A stretch of 49,768 bases of DNA from positions 1-49,768 of IMG/VR virus record IMGVR_UViG_3300010885_031374; one strand, written 5' to 3'. Origin of the DNA: a virus. The notes beneath the pieces were generated by a model, which saw nothing but the letters and a program-made list of their open reading frames with translations, searched no databases and was not told the DNA's origin. Shown one piece after another: positions 6,776 through 15,324 of the stretch. The translations under genes were made by a program, and so were the position numbers. Numbering within the stretch: the stretch's first letter is position 1; the number at the start of each line of letters is the position of its first letter.

Positions 6776-7069
6776 TTAGCTAGTAATACTCATTTTAGCG
6801 ATGTTCAATATTTTAGCACCATCTTCCAGCGCCACGAACCCATGCTCTACGCCAAGTGGCCAATCTCGGCAATCGCCGGGAAACAGCACATCGCCATCAA
6901 TGCCGGGGGCACCAATGCACCGGATTGTCCCAGATAGCACAATGGTAATGTGGTTCTGCTCTGGCTTGGTGTGGGTGTGGACTGGCAGCTCGTCGCCAAC
7001 AGCATCAAACAAATAGATCGTGCTGGCCAATCCTATTAGATCGCGCTTTTCTCTCTTAGGCTGGGCCAC
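6776..7069 (-). CDS. Small cupin-fold protein
   Basis: A 97-residue protein starting at GTG 7069, overlapping the upstream gene. VHTHTKPEQNHITIVLSG contains the His cluster of a cupin metal site, followed by the second motif PGDCRDWPLGVEHGFVAL. This is a single small beta-barrel domain. It lies between tail proteins and lysis genes, a position where phages often carry a small cupin that may bind ligands or metal. Its role in the particle or cell is unknown. Confidence 0.75.
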   Translation of the reverse strand: MAQPKREKRDLIGLASTIYLFDAVGDELPVHTHTKPEQNHITIVLSGTIRCIGAPGIDGDVLFPGDCRDWPLGVEHGFVALEDGAKILNIAKMSITS

Positions 7070-7718
7070 AGGCTATCCCCCACATTACTCCAGTACCGCC
7101 ACCCGTTGCGGTCCAAGTCAAAGCTGCGCCAGTATTATTGGCATAGGCAACATTCATCCTAATATCGAACGGAACACAGCAAGCGTCTGTTTTGCCGTCA
7201 ACCGCCTGTGTCATCCCGAGTGTTTGCCCCGACGGTGTCGCGCTTGAATTAGAATTAGTTATCCCCCAAAGGATGACCCCAGTTACCGGCGTCGGGGTCA
7301 CGGTCACAGACCAATTTGATGTAACGTCTGTTGTATAATTTGTAGGCGCAGCAATCGGTGCGGACAGTTCTATGACCGTAGCGTGGTTAATCTCCGCAGC
7401 TGTAAAGGTGTAAGCCAAGGTACCGCTTGCTGGATTATTCTTATAATAGACATAAGTCCTCGCCCCCCCCGTGGTTGGCGACCCCGTAACGATTGTGGTA
7501 GCAACCCCACCCAACGTAGGGGCCGACGCAATGCTTGGAGGCCCACCAGTAATATTGGTGCTAATGAAAATAATAACAGCTTTAGTGGACGCATTTAATG
7601 TGACTGTATGGGAGAACCCGGCACCATCAGTATTGAAATAATAGTCGGTCGCCGCAATAAAATGCGGGACCGTATCCTCTCCCCCGCCAAACCCATACAG
7701 CTGATTAACGCGCAGCAT
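7056..7718 (-). CDS. Beta-rich tail-associated structural protein
   Basis: A 220-residue protein with a Thr/Ser/Ala/Gly-rich, beta-strand-like sequence and few charged residues. Its last part has paired Cys (TDACCVPFD). The start overlaps the previous stop at 7718 (TAATG). It follows the fibre gene and a short assembly-like gene, so it may be a fibre or receptor-binding component, or an Ig-like decoration. Base composition is more AT-rich in places than its neighbours. No specific family recognised. Confidence 0.6.
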   Translation of the reverse strand: MLRVNQLYGFGGGEDTVPHFIAATDYYFNTDGAGFSHTVTLNASTKAVIIFISTNITGGPPSIASAPTLGGVATTIVTGSPTTGGARTYVYYKNNPASGTLAYTFTAAEINHATVIELSAPIAAPTNYTTDVTSNWSVTVTPTPVTGVILWGITNSNSSATPSGQTLGMTQAVDGKTDACCVPFDIRMNVAYANNTGAALTWTATGGGTGVMWGIACGPA

Positions 7719-8089
7719 TAGAGCATCGCCTTGAGGGCAGCACGAAACTGCTGCATGGTGATGGGGGCTTTACTCTCCAACGCACGAATTCGGTTCTCAT
7801 GATTGTGGGCCACCTTGATCATCAGGACATCGACGGCGTCTATCCGGCCATCCGACAGACTATCCAATTCGGACGGGGTGTAATCCCGCACAGACCAAAC
7901 GCGAGTGACCCTATCAGCAAAGACAGTAACCACAGGGGCAAGCAGCTTTTGCGTAGCCGTCGGCTGGAGCATAGTGTCTTCTAAAGGGAGCCACTTCCAG
8001 GGTGGGCGAGTCATGACATTAGGATCAGCATTAGCTGAGTATTCCTTAACCTCACTAGTCTCAGGATTGGCTAGAGCGTATTGCTGCAT
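7718..8089 (-). CDS. Tail fibre-associated or assembly-like protein
   Basis: A 123-residue protein beginning MQQYALANPETSEVKEYS. The central WSVRDYTPSELDSL and the closing helix with NRIRALESKAPITMQQF resemble short proteins next to tail fibres in many phages (tail fibre assembly or tip proteins). It lies two bases downstream of the fibre gene and is coupled to the next gene by a TAATG overlap. The call rests mainly on position and a loose sequence resemblance. Confidence 0.55.
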   Translation of the reverse strand: MQQYALANPETSEVKEYSANADPNVMTRPPWKWLPLEDTMLQPTATQKLLAPVVTVFADRVTRVWSVRDYTPSELDSLSDGRIDAVDVLMIKVAHNHENRIRALESKAPITMQQFRAALKAML

Positions 8090-8090
8090 A

Positions 8091-9317
8091 TTAGTTGTCC
8101 TTCAAGGCATTGATCGTGTAGAAAATAGAAATACCAAGCAGGCCAGCATCAATTGCCATCGTGTCGTTGCCGTCGGCTGGGACTCTCCTCACCCTAAATT
8201 TCACCCAATCACCCGCAGCAGGAGAATTGGCAATTGTGCAAGCTGCGCTAGTCGGGCTGATATAGATGTTGTTTGTCGTGCCACCCGTATCGGTCATGGT
8301 GACAGTGGTTCCGAAGGCCGCTGGCGTTTCATTGTCGGAATAAGCTCCACCCGCAATGTCCCAAACAACACCAAAGTTTGTAGTCGTGGCAGCGTGTTTC
8401 CAGACTGCCTTTGCGGTTATTGTACCTTCGTCCCAGCTAATAGGCATATGCACATCAAACTGGACACTTTCTTGGGTAGTAGTGTCGAAGTCCTTTGTGA
8501 CGAGCATCGTCAGATTGGTTGCGACCTCAACGGTGCCGCTGGCCGGGCCATTGGTGGTGTTGGCCGTCATCGCCGAGGCGGGAACATAGATCGTTTGCAG
8601 TCCAATATCCACCGCAAGGGTCGTGGTCGTGATCGCAAGCCCGGTGCCGGCTGTGAGCCAGTCAACCGCGCCCGCGCTATCGTCCCAGAACATGACCCTA
8701 TCGGCGTTCGGGTCAGCAAGGCTTGCGCCCGTTCCGCCGTCCGCAAGGGCAACGTCAGTTCCGCCAGCCGCATAGCCGATCAAGGCCGCGCCGGTGGCCC
8801 GCTGATACGCGAACACACGCGCATTGCTCGATCCATCCGATTCTACGATAAACGTATCGCCGGAGGCCGCAACGATATTCGCGGCGGTCGGAAGGATGAG
8901 CGTGGTCCCGTTATGGGTGAGCGTGAATGCGCCCGTCGCCCGACAAAACTTGATCGTCTTGGTGCCGGTGCCGAGCGAGGTAATCGCCGCCGTGCCGGAT
9001 ATGGCCACCAGGATCGACGCAGCGCCTAGAACGTCGGTGGTGGCAGAGCTAGCAACCGTTACCTCGGTCGCGCCAGACAAGCCCCCGAGATTGGTGATAA
9101 GATATCCACCCCAATCGATATTCGCGGTTGGTTTGTTGGCGCCGTCCTTTTGCAGCGAGGTATTGATGGCCGCCGCCAAGTCCTGGTCGTGCGTGTCGGC
9201 ATCGTCCGCACGGATGCCTCGCGATGCCGCAGATGTCTGCGTCCATGCGGTTGCGCCGGTATAAACGCCGGTGTCGCGGGAATATGTCTTGTTTGGCGCT
9301 GAGCCGGAAAATGGCAT
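8091..9317 (-). CDS. Tail fibre / tail spike protein
   Basis: A 408-residue protein rich in Thr, Ala, Gly and Asn with repeated short beta segments. The N-terminal quarter (INTSLQKDGANKPTANID, then LGGLSGATEV) is typical of phage fibre proteins that attach to the particle through a helix and continue as a trimeric beta shaft. ADGGTGASLADPN is a common fibre motif. The C-terminal half forms a compact beta domain, likely receptor binding. SD GGAGAACG precedes the start. An intrinsic terminator just upstream suggests it has its own promoter. Confidence 0.7.
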   Translation of the reverse strand: MPFSGSAPNKTYSRDTGVYTGATAWTQTSAASRGIRADDADTHDQDLAAAINTSLQKDGANKPTANIDWGGYLITNLGGLSGATEVTVASSATTDVLGAASILVAISGTAAITSLGTGTKTIKFCRATGAFTLTHNGTTLILPTAANIVAASGDTFIVESDGSSNARVFAYQRATGAALIGYAAGGTDVALADGGTGASLADPNADRVMFWDDSAGAVDWLTAGTGLAITTTTLAVDIGLQTIYVPASAMTANTTNGPASGTVEVATNLTMLVTKDFDTTTQESVQFDVHMPISWDEGTITAKAVWKHAATTTNFGVVWDIAGGAYSDNETPAAFGTTVTMTDTGGTTNNIYISPTSAACTIANSPAAGDWVKFRVRRVPADGNDTMAIDAGLLGISIFYTINALKDN

Positions 9318-9331
9318 TCACGTTCTCCATA

Positions 9332-9356
9332 GAAAAAGCCCGCGCAATGGCGGGCT
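9332..9356 (-). terminator. Intrinsic terminator upstream of the tail fibre gene
   Basis: On the minus strand AGCCCGC (revcomp of 9350-9356) pairs with GCGGGCT (revcomp of 9337-9343) around a six-base loop, followed by five T. It would end transcripts coming from the internal virion protein gene at 9725 and separate the fibre and lysis genes into another transcription unit. Confidence 0.75.
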
Positions 9357-9412
9357 GGAATTTCGGCAAGATTTGCTGTAGGGGTTAGCTGGGCGGGCGC
9401 GGAGATAAGCTG

Positions 9413-9952
9413 TTGAAATCTAACGCCACCTTTAGGGCGATCGAACTGGCCGCCTTTGTTGGCTATGCCTTCTTCGTCAGCCTCGAATTGCCTATCGACA
9501 GCCACTCGATTGTTCTGGGCGGGCTTTTTTACTCAGGTGTCTTGTTCCTTTGGTATGGAACAATTGCCGTGTGGTCGTCGATCCGGCTGGGAGGCGCCGA
9601 CAGCGCAGAGCGCATCCGATGGGGCCTCTGGTGGGTAGCCACGTTTGCGGCTGGGTGGATTTTCTCCTCAGTGAATGGGCGGCCGTGGATGATCGGACCA
9701 TTCGCGGGGATGCTTGCCTCGACGCTATTTTACCTTGGCCCGTTGAGCTACTTCCGCCGCGTCAACAGTCGGGCCAACCCTAGCGAGAGCGGCGACAAGA
9801 GCGTCCTTGACCGGAGCGTTATTGGCGGCCCGAGAGAGCCTCCGCATCGTTCCCCAATCGCCTTGTCCGACAAGAATTTCGGCAAGGTTCTGGGTGTTCC
9901 GCCCCAAATTAGCTCGCGTCAAGGTATCCCTAAGCCCGGTAAAGGGATTTAG
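9413..9952 (+). CDS. Plus-strand multi-helix membrane protein (candidate moron)
   Basis: A 179-residue frame starting at TTG 9413 with GGAGATAAG upstream. The first 115 residues contain four hydrophobic helices (AFVGYAFFVSLEL, IVLGGLFYSGVLFLW, WVATFAAGWIFS, FAGMLASTLFYLGPLSYF) with basic loops, a credible inner-membrane protein. It is the only plausible gene in the 9357-9724 gap and opposes the late operon. The last 65 residues lie antisense to the end of the neighbouring virion gene and are low in hydrophobicity, so the 3' end may be fortuitous. Superinfection exclusion or lysogenic conversion is possible but not shown. Confidence 0.5.
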   Translation: MKSNATFRAIELAAFVGYAFFVSLELPIDSHSIVLGGLFYSGVLFLWYGTIAVWSSIRLGGADSAERIRWGLWWVATFAAGWIFSSVNGRPWMIGPFAGMLASTLFYLGPLSYFRRVNSRANPSESGDKSVLDRSVIGGPREPPHRSPIALSDKNFGKVLGVPPQISSRQGIPKPGKGI

Positions 9953-11749
9953 CGCAAGCTTGGGTGCCGACGTAAGCAATGAGCTAGACAGATCGTCGGC
10001 GAGCGCACCTGCATTGAATGCGGTCCTTGAGCCAACAGGAACGCGCCAGCCGGTAACCCCCATCAAGTCAAGCGCGTTTGACAATTCCTGCGCGGCCTGC
10101 GGCCCTGCCGTATTCTCGACGGCCGCAAGGACACTTCTAGCAACTTGCGGGTTATCTCGTAGTTTTTTCGCAAACGCAGCCCCGGCCAATTCTGCACCGG
10201 GCGCACGGTTGAGCGGTACGGATGGGTCGCCCCTCTGAGCGGCGGTGAATTTATTCTCCAGGCCCGCCCTTACAACTCTATTGGTGGCATCTGGGTTTTG
10301 CTGTGACAATAGGCGCGCCGCTGCCGCCGCTTCAGCCTCATGCTTGGCGTTGAAAAGCGCGCTTGATTGGCTAATCGGGTTGTTTGTGGCGGCTATGTCA
10401 CCAAGAGGGCCTGCTTGTAGCGGGCCAAGAACTTGATCGCGGCCGGCACTTTCAATTCCCCGCGCCGTGCGCCAGTCTGCGGAATACCCGCCGGCAACGG
10501 TGTTGGCGTCGGCGCGAGAGCCGCCGCGAATGCCTGCCAACGTAGCGTTAGAATACGGGTTTGCGGGATTGGGCACGGCATTGTTCGCAAGCGTGTCCAT
10601 CTGCTTTACGACTTCGTTCACTACGGCGAGGTTGTTATCCGGAAGGGCGGCATAGGCTCGATTCAATTCATCGTTGCCACGAAGCACACCGAGTGCTTTG
10701 ACATAGGTCGGGTTGGATGCCAGTGCCGCATAGTCACCTTGAGGAAGGTGGACTTGTTTGAGCGCGTCATAATATGGCGTTGCCATACTGTTGATCTGGC
10801 CCTTGATCCTGTTCAGCGCGTCGCCGGCAGCCTCCTGCAACTGCGCGCCGGCATAGGCTGGGGTAGCTGTTCGAGGCGAGATCGTATCGAATGCGCGATT
10901 AGCCAATTCCTGTTGCTGGGCCGGCCGGGCGTTGACGAATGGCGTTATGACATTGCCACCGCGCGATGTGCCCTCGATCACTCTGGCTGCGTCGCCAATA
11001 TTAGTCCGCCCGCCTGTGACCGCCTGAATTGCCTCGCTTTTCATTAGCGGCTGGCCGGCGACATTGGCGCGGTTGGCTAAACCCTCTGCCGCTCGAAATT
11101 CGTCATCGGTCACATCTGAGACGGCGCGACCAAGGTAGCGACCGGATCGGCCGGACTGCAAAAAGGCACCAGGCAGAGTCCCCAAGATGCCCGCTCCGAA
11201 CCGTACCCAAGGCTCGTATTTGGTCCCCTTGATACCTTTTAGGTCGCCCGCAAACTGCGACGCGATACCGCCAGGTGCAGCGATTGTGGTGGCAGCCCGC
11301 ATGGCTCCGCCAACGTCCCCAGCGAGTAGCTCCGGGGCGACGATTGCCGGAACGAAATTGCCGATAGTTCTCGCATACTTGCCAGCCTCAGTCTCTGGCT
11401 GGTGGAGAATGCCATTCTCCATCTTGCGCAGCTTATCTTGGCCGGCATACATAGCGGCGTCAGCGCGGGCGGCGATGGATTGGTCGCCCTTCTCTTGGTC
11501 TACCTTTGGGATCGGGAATGCCCAATTCAGTCCTTCTTTAATCTTATCCTCGGCAAAGCGCTTAATAGACGCCGGGGCCATAGCAATCTCTGGGATAGCT
11601 TCGGCGACGCCGGTTCCAAGCGACATTGCCGCGTCGCCCAATGTGCCCCATAGGCCAGGGGGTTCTTTGGGCTTCGCAGCCTCCGCCGCACGTGCTTTGG
11701 CTTGGGCCAGAATAAGCATCTGCCGCTGCTTGATTTCGGTATCATCCAT
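9725..11749 (-). CDS. Large internal virion / ejection-type protein
   Basis: A 674-residue protein from MDDTEIKQRQM, whose ATG overlaps the previous stop as TAATG; an upstream in-frame ATG at 11764 is less likely. It is Ala- and Gly-rich and mostly helical. Near the N terminus are hydrophobic, glycine-patterned stretches (FVPAIVAPELLAGDVGGAM) as seen in phage internal proteins that cross the membrane. Repeated Asn/Gln-rich helices occupy the middle. Position after two other internal proteins, before the fibre, suits a DNA-ejection protein. No enzymatic motif seen. Confidence 0.6.
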   Translation of the reverse strand: MDDTEIKQRQMLILAQAKARAAEAAKPKEPPGLWGTLGDAAMSLGTGVAEAIPEIAMAPASIKRFAEDKIKEGLNWAFPIPKVDQEKGDQSIAARADAAMYAGQDKLRKMENGILHQPETEAGKYARTIGNFVPAIVAPELLAGDVGGAMRAATTIAAPGGIASQFAGDLKGIKGTKYEPWVRFGAGILGTLPGAFLQSGRSGRYLGRAVSDVTDDEFRAAEGLANRANVAGQPLMKSEAIQAVTGGRTNIGDAARVIEGTSRGGNVITPFVNARPAQQQELANRAFDTISPRTATPAYAGAQLQEAAGDALNRIKGQINSMATPYYDALKQVHLPQGDYAALASNPTYVKALGVLRGNDELNRAYAALPDNNLAVVNEVVKQMDTLANNAVPNPANPYSNATLAGIRGGSRADANTVAGGYSADWRTARGIESAGRDQVLGPLQAGPLGDIAATNNPISQSSALFNAKHEAEAAAAARLLSQQNPDATNRVVRAGLENKFTAAQRGDPSVPLNRAPGAELAGAAFAKKLRDNPQVARSVLAAVENTAGPQAAQELSNALDLMGVTGWRVPVGSRTAFNAGALADDLSSSLLTSAPKLALNPFTGLRDTLTRANLGRNTQNLAEILVGQGDWGTMRRLSRAANNAPVKDALVAALARVGPTVDAAEVAQRAKVK

Positions 11750-13239
11750 TAGCCGTTCCCCCATGCTCTATTGGTTCTCGGCGGGGAGGCAGGCTTGGCG
11801 AATACCGGGTCCGCCTGTTGCTCTGGGCTAAGCAAATCCCAATCCGACTGCTTCATCCAGTCCGGCCGGATGCCCTTGGGCCGCACAGAAGGATCGGCGG
11901 GGGGCAGAGTGGCGGGCGCGGCGGCGGATGGATTGGTCGGACCAAGCGCGGGAGTAGCTTCGGGGCCAGCGGCCGGGATGTCCTTGAATACGGGATTTTC
12001 CCTAGCATATTGATTGAGTGTTTCATATAGACCAACATCAACGTGCCCGCCGTGGTCCATTATGTATTTGCGGGTGATGTCGGCGACTTCAATTTTTCTC
12101 TGCGCAACGGCCCGCTGCACCGAGATAATGCGCTTGTTTCCCTCTGGCGTATTCGATGTGGTGGGAACCTGCTGTTCGACGAAATCTCGGTCAGCGTTAG
12201 AGAAGCCAGTACCGAGCGAACCGCCCATAGCTTTGAGGGCAGCGTTTTTAGACAGGGCGCTGAACGACTCCATAGACGAAACGGAATCGGGGTCCGCTAT
12301 ACCTAGCGATACCGCAGCTTTCTTGGCCCACATAAGCTGGGTTGACCCAGCGCCGCTAAAGAAAGCGGGGTCATTCATTTCGGCCTCCATCTTATTCAAG
12401 ACCGAAAGCTGCTCCCATCCGGCATCGCCGCCCTTTAGCCGGGCCATGGCGTCGTTACCAAGGCCAGTGCCAAGGGCCTCGTCCGACTTGCTTTCTTGGT
12501 TCGCCACCCCCGCCCTTTTCAGCATGATCTGATAATCCGTAAACGAGCCGGAGTACCCTTCCTTTACAGCCCTGGCGTACCCCTTTTCATCGGCAGTCGG
12601 CTCGTCTGGCTTTGGCGCAGACCTCCCAGTCGGGATGCTCTGGCCGGTTCTTTTGTTGCGCTTCACCTCGGTTCCGTCCGGCAGAACGCCGAAGGACCAT
12701 TCGTCAACACCGTTCTTTGCAGCGTCGGCATTAAGGCTAGCGCCGAGCTTAATCAGCTCCATGTTGCCTGATTGGCCGCCCGCTCGAATGTAGGCGTCGC
12801 CGGGCCTCGGGATTGGTGCTGTGGCAGGGGCCGCGCCGTCCGCAGGGGCGGCAGGCGGTGGCCCAATTAGGCTTTCGGAGAGGGACTTGTAGCTATCGAG
12901 CTTCTTCTGCTCGGCGTCCCGCTGTAATTTATTCCCCGTATAGCTCTGCGCCAAGCGGCCCATAAGCTCCAACGGCGTCTCAATCGGCTGGCCGGAATTG
13001 GCCTGACCAAGCAAAGCCTCCGCGAGCGAGGAATCGGCGGGGTTCGGTGTGACGAATTTCTTTGGCTCTAGAGGGGGCGTAGCCGTTGACGGAGGGGCCA
13101 CGGCAGCGAGGGCCTCGTCGAGGGGCGGGGCCGTCCCAGGTGCCCTCTGAGCCTTTAGCTGGCCCGCTCTAGCAATAGCCCGCATATTCTGGCCAGCCAG
13201 CCATTCAGGGTTGGGCGCGGCGTTGAGCGGTTGTACCAT
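11749..13239 (-). CDS. Internal virion / DNA-ejection-like protein
   Basis: A 496-residue protein with Pro/Ala-rich disordered ends and a helical core. The first part has MVQPLNAAPNPEWLAGQ and the last a Pro-rich segment ending in the conserved-looking RPDWMKQSDWDLLSPEQQ. The centre contains NADRDFVEQQVPT, resembling ejection-protein segments in podoviruses. It forms a block with its two neighbours and abuts them (2-bp gap upstream, TAATG overlap downstream). Function is inferred from position and composition. Confidence 0.55.
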   Translation of the reverse strand: MVQPLNAAPNPEWLAGQNMRAIARAGQLKAQRAPGTAPPLDEALAAVAPPSTATPPLEPKKFVTPNPADSSLAEALLGQANSGQPIETPLELMGRLAQSYTGNKLQRDAEQKKLDSYKSLSESLIGPPPAAPADGAAPATAPIPRPGDAYIRAGGQSGNMELIKLGASLNADAAKNGVDEWSFGVLPDGTEVKRNKRTGQSIPTGRSAPKPDEPTADEKGYARAVKEGYSGSFTDYQIMLKRAGVANQESKSDEALGTGLGNDAMARLKGGDAGWEQLSVLNKMEAEMNDPAFFSGAGSTQLMWAKKAAVSLGIADPDSVSSMESFSALSKNAALKAMGGSLGTGFSNADRDFVEQQVPTTSNTPEGNKRIISVQRAVAQRKIEVADITRKYIMDHGGHVDVGLYETLNQYARENPVFKDIPAAGPEATPALGPTNPSAAAPATLPPADPSVRPKGIRPDWMKQSDWDLLSPEQQADPVFAKPASPPRTNRAWGNG

Positions 13240-13240
13240 A

Positions 13241-15313
13241 TTAAATCCTCACCAGTTGGCGCGAGAGAATGCGCCGTCCGATTGCCGAAGAAATTGGCCC
13301 CAGCGTAGCCAGGGCGATCTTGCCGACGAATGATCCACGCGAAACAGCGCCGTGACGGTGAGCCATTTCATAGGACCATCCGCGAATGACGGGCCACAAC
13401 AGCCGCTCAATGAACGGACGCGCCGGAGCATCGCTCTTGAGCCAGTGCGAAACAGGCTTGGCCCACGCCTGATAGCCGACGCGCATTTCTAGCGGCAGCG
13501 TCATGGAGTAGCGCGTGTCGGCCCGCCAGATTTCACGATCAAGCCAGCCGCGCATCATGTAATGCGAGCAAAGAGCTGCCTTGAGGGTTTCGCCCGAGGG
13601 GTTCCCGGCGTCGGAATAGGACATGCCGCCCGGAACGTCGGTTAGGATTTGCTGGACGCCGTTAGGCGTGTTCCAGCTCGTGACGTTCTGCCCGGCTGAG
13701 TTCTGTCCTATCGTGTAGTCGTATTGCGAGCCGCCGTTTGACGGAATGCTCTCTGTCATGGGGTTGAACGAAGCCGGAGTTGCCACCTGATTAAGGAGGT
13801 GCAGATTGTTCGACCATGAAGGTAATGAGGCTATGGCAGGGGCAGACAATGCTCCGCCACTAGCCGGCTGGGAAGCCCCGCTCGGCTGGCTCGGGGATTT
13901 GCTGCCGGCAATCAGGTTTGAGCCCGCGAAGGTCTGGAAGCCTGGCGTCATAAGCCCAGCCGTCGAATAAAGAGAAGTGGCTGGGGAGAGAGAGACGTTC
14001 GGGGTCGGGGTCGGGGTCGTATTGAATTTAGCATTGTTGAGATCGAAACCCCAACCGAACGGGTTTTGGGCGCCTGTCATATCTAGAGCGGGCGGCTTCC
14101 ATTGGTCGCTGAGCGGGTTGTCCTCGGGTTTGCCTTCCTGCTTTCCCCAAGCTGATCCGAAGCTGATATTGCTTGTCGGAGACGGCGACCAATCTGCCCG
14201 GTCCAGCGTAGAACTAGTGTCAGGCGAGCCCCATGCGCTTCCGCCAAGCATGGCTGAGCCAAAGGACGGCCCAAGATTACCCCAAAAGTCCTTAGCTTGT
14301 TGAGTTGGCCCGGCAGCAGCCGGGGAGTATGCCAAGCCAGCCCCGGTGAACCCAAACGGATTAGCCGGGTTATTCTTTTCGGCATATAAGAGGTGCATAT
14401 TGTTGGCGGGGTCGTTATAATACGCCTTTAGTGCGTCAGGGCCATCTGCCTGCGCTTTGGCAATAAACCCAGGAATATCTGATAGAGCCGAGGTTAACCC
14501 ATCAAGCCCGAAAAAGCCGCCTGTCGTAGGCGCTTGCGGGTGCGAATAGTAGTTGTTGATGGCAGACGTATCAGCAAGGCTTGGCGAAGCGTCCGCCCAT
14601 GCTGGGGGGGGGGAGGTGGATGGGCTAGCCTCTTGAGGAGGGGCTCCACCCTCCGCCGCCGCCGATCCCCAGAACGGAACATTTCCTATCCCGCCATTGC
14701 TAGGAGCGGCAAAGGCAGCGGGGTCTGGCTGTTGGGCAAAGGACGGGGTTTGGCCAAGGAGGGCTTTCGACAGGTCTTCGCTAGACCATTGCAATGGAGA
14801 CGGCGCTGATTGAGCCTCGGGGGCGGGAGATGGTTGCTGCCCGCCATCCGGTTGCGCGGGCGCCGACGAGGCAGGAGGCGTCCCGCCGTTAAATAGTGCA
14901 AGCTCCGCCGCTCTGCGATTGGCGAGGCCCGCTGCGTCTGCTGGATTGTTTGATTTGGCGTATTGAGGGATCAATCCTGCAATGGCGGACGTGTTCCCGC
15001 TCTTAACGGCCGCCGTCAGGTCAGGACCAAACGAACCAACATTGTAGGCGAGAGAAGTAAGCGCCGCCTTTTGGCTATCGGACAGAGCGCCGGGAGGGGC
15101 AATACCGTCAACATAGTTGGCGGCCTTGGAAAGCTCTTGCGCTAGGCGCGCCTCGGCATCTGCTTGGGATATGACGGCTCCGCTAGAAACCTCCTGCGGA
15201 GTGGCCTTTGTGCCATAGCCGATAGAATACTGTCCGTTGTCCCATTGCGGGCGATCGGCAAACCCCTCTGCGTTTTTGACGAAATCAATTAGCGTCGGGG
15301 ATAAAGTCGCCAT
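13241..15313 (-). CDS. Virion-associated GH24 lysozyme fused to a long linker and C-terminal domain
   Basis: A 690-residue protein. Residues 1-145 are a T4-type lysozyme domain: catalytic Glu16 in NAEGF, Asp25, and YSIGYGT with Ser30 where the T4 enzyme has its catalytic Thr26, then SDSQKAALTSLAYNVG. About 400 residues of Pro/Ser/Ala-rich disordered linker follow. The last 110 residues form a distinct basic, Trp/Arg-rich helical domain (MMRGWLDREIWRADTRYSM, WAKPVSHWLKSDAP). The layout suggests an internal virion protein that opens the cell wall during entry rather than a lysis enzyme. The C-terminal domain is not recognised. Confidence 0.8.
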   Translation of the reverse strand: MATLSPTLIDFVKNAEGFADRPQWDNGQYSIGYGTKATPQEVSSGAVISQADAEARLAQELSKAANYVDGIAPPGALSDSQKAALTSLAYNVGSFGPDLTAAVKSGNTSAIAGLIPQYAKSNNPADAAGLANRRAAELALFNGGTPPASSAPAQPDGGQQPSPAPEAQSAPSPLQWSSEDLSKALLGQTPSFAQQPDPAAFAAPSNGGIGNVPFWGSAAAEGGAPPQEASPSTSPPPAWADASPSLADTSAINNYYSHPQAPTTGGFFGLDGLTSALSDIPGFIAKAQADGPDALKAYYNDPANNMHLLYAEKNNPANPFGFTGAGLAYSPAAAGPTQQAKDFWGNLGPSFGSAMLGGSAWGSPDTSSTLDRADWSPSPTSNISFGSAWGKQEGKPEDNPLSDQWKPPALDMTGAQNPFGWGFDLNNAKFNTTPTPTPNVSLSPATSLYSTAGLMTPGFQTFAGSNLIAGSKSPSQPSGASQPASGGALSAPAIASLPSWSNNLHLLNQVATPASFNPMTESIPSNGGSQYDYTIGQNSAGQNVTSWNTPNGVQQILTDVPGGMSYSDAGNPSGETLKAALCSHYMMRGWLDREIWRADTRYSMTLPLEMRVGYQAWAKPVSHWLKSDAPARPFIERLLWPVIRGWSYEMAHRHGAVSRGSFVGKIALATLGPISSAIGRRILSRQLVRI

Positions 15314-15324
15314 GCCGCTACTCC

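Noticed and set aside
7905-9029. 374-residue plus-strand frame opposite the tail fibre gene
   Set aside because: It is rich in Arg, Gly and Cys in a way typical of an antisense shadow and has no coherent domain; the minus-strand fibre gene explains the region.
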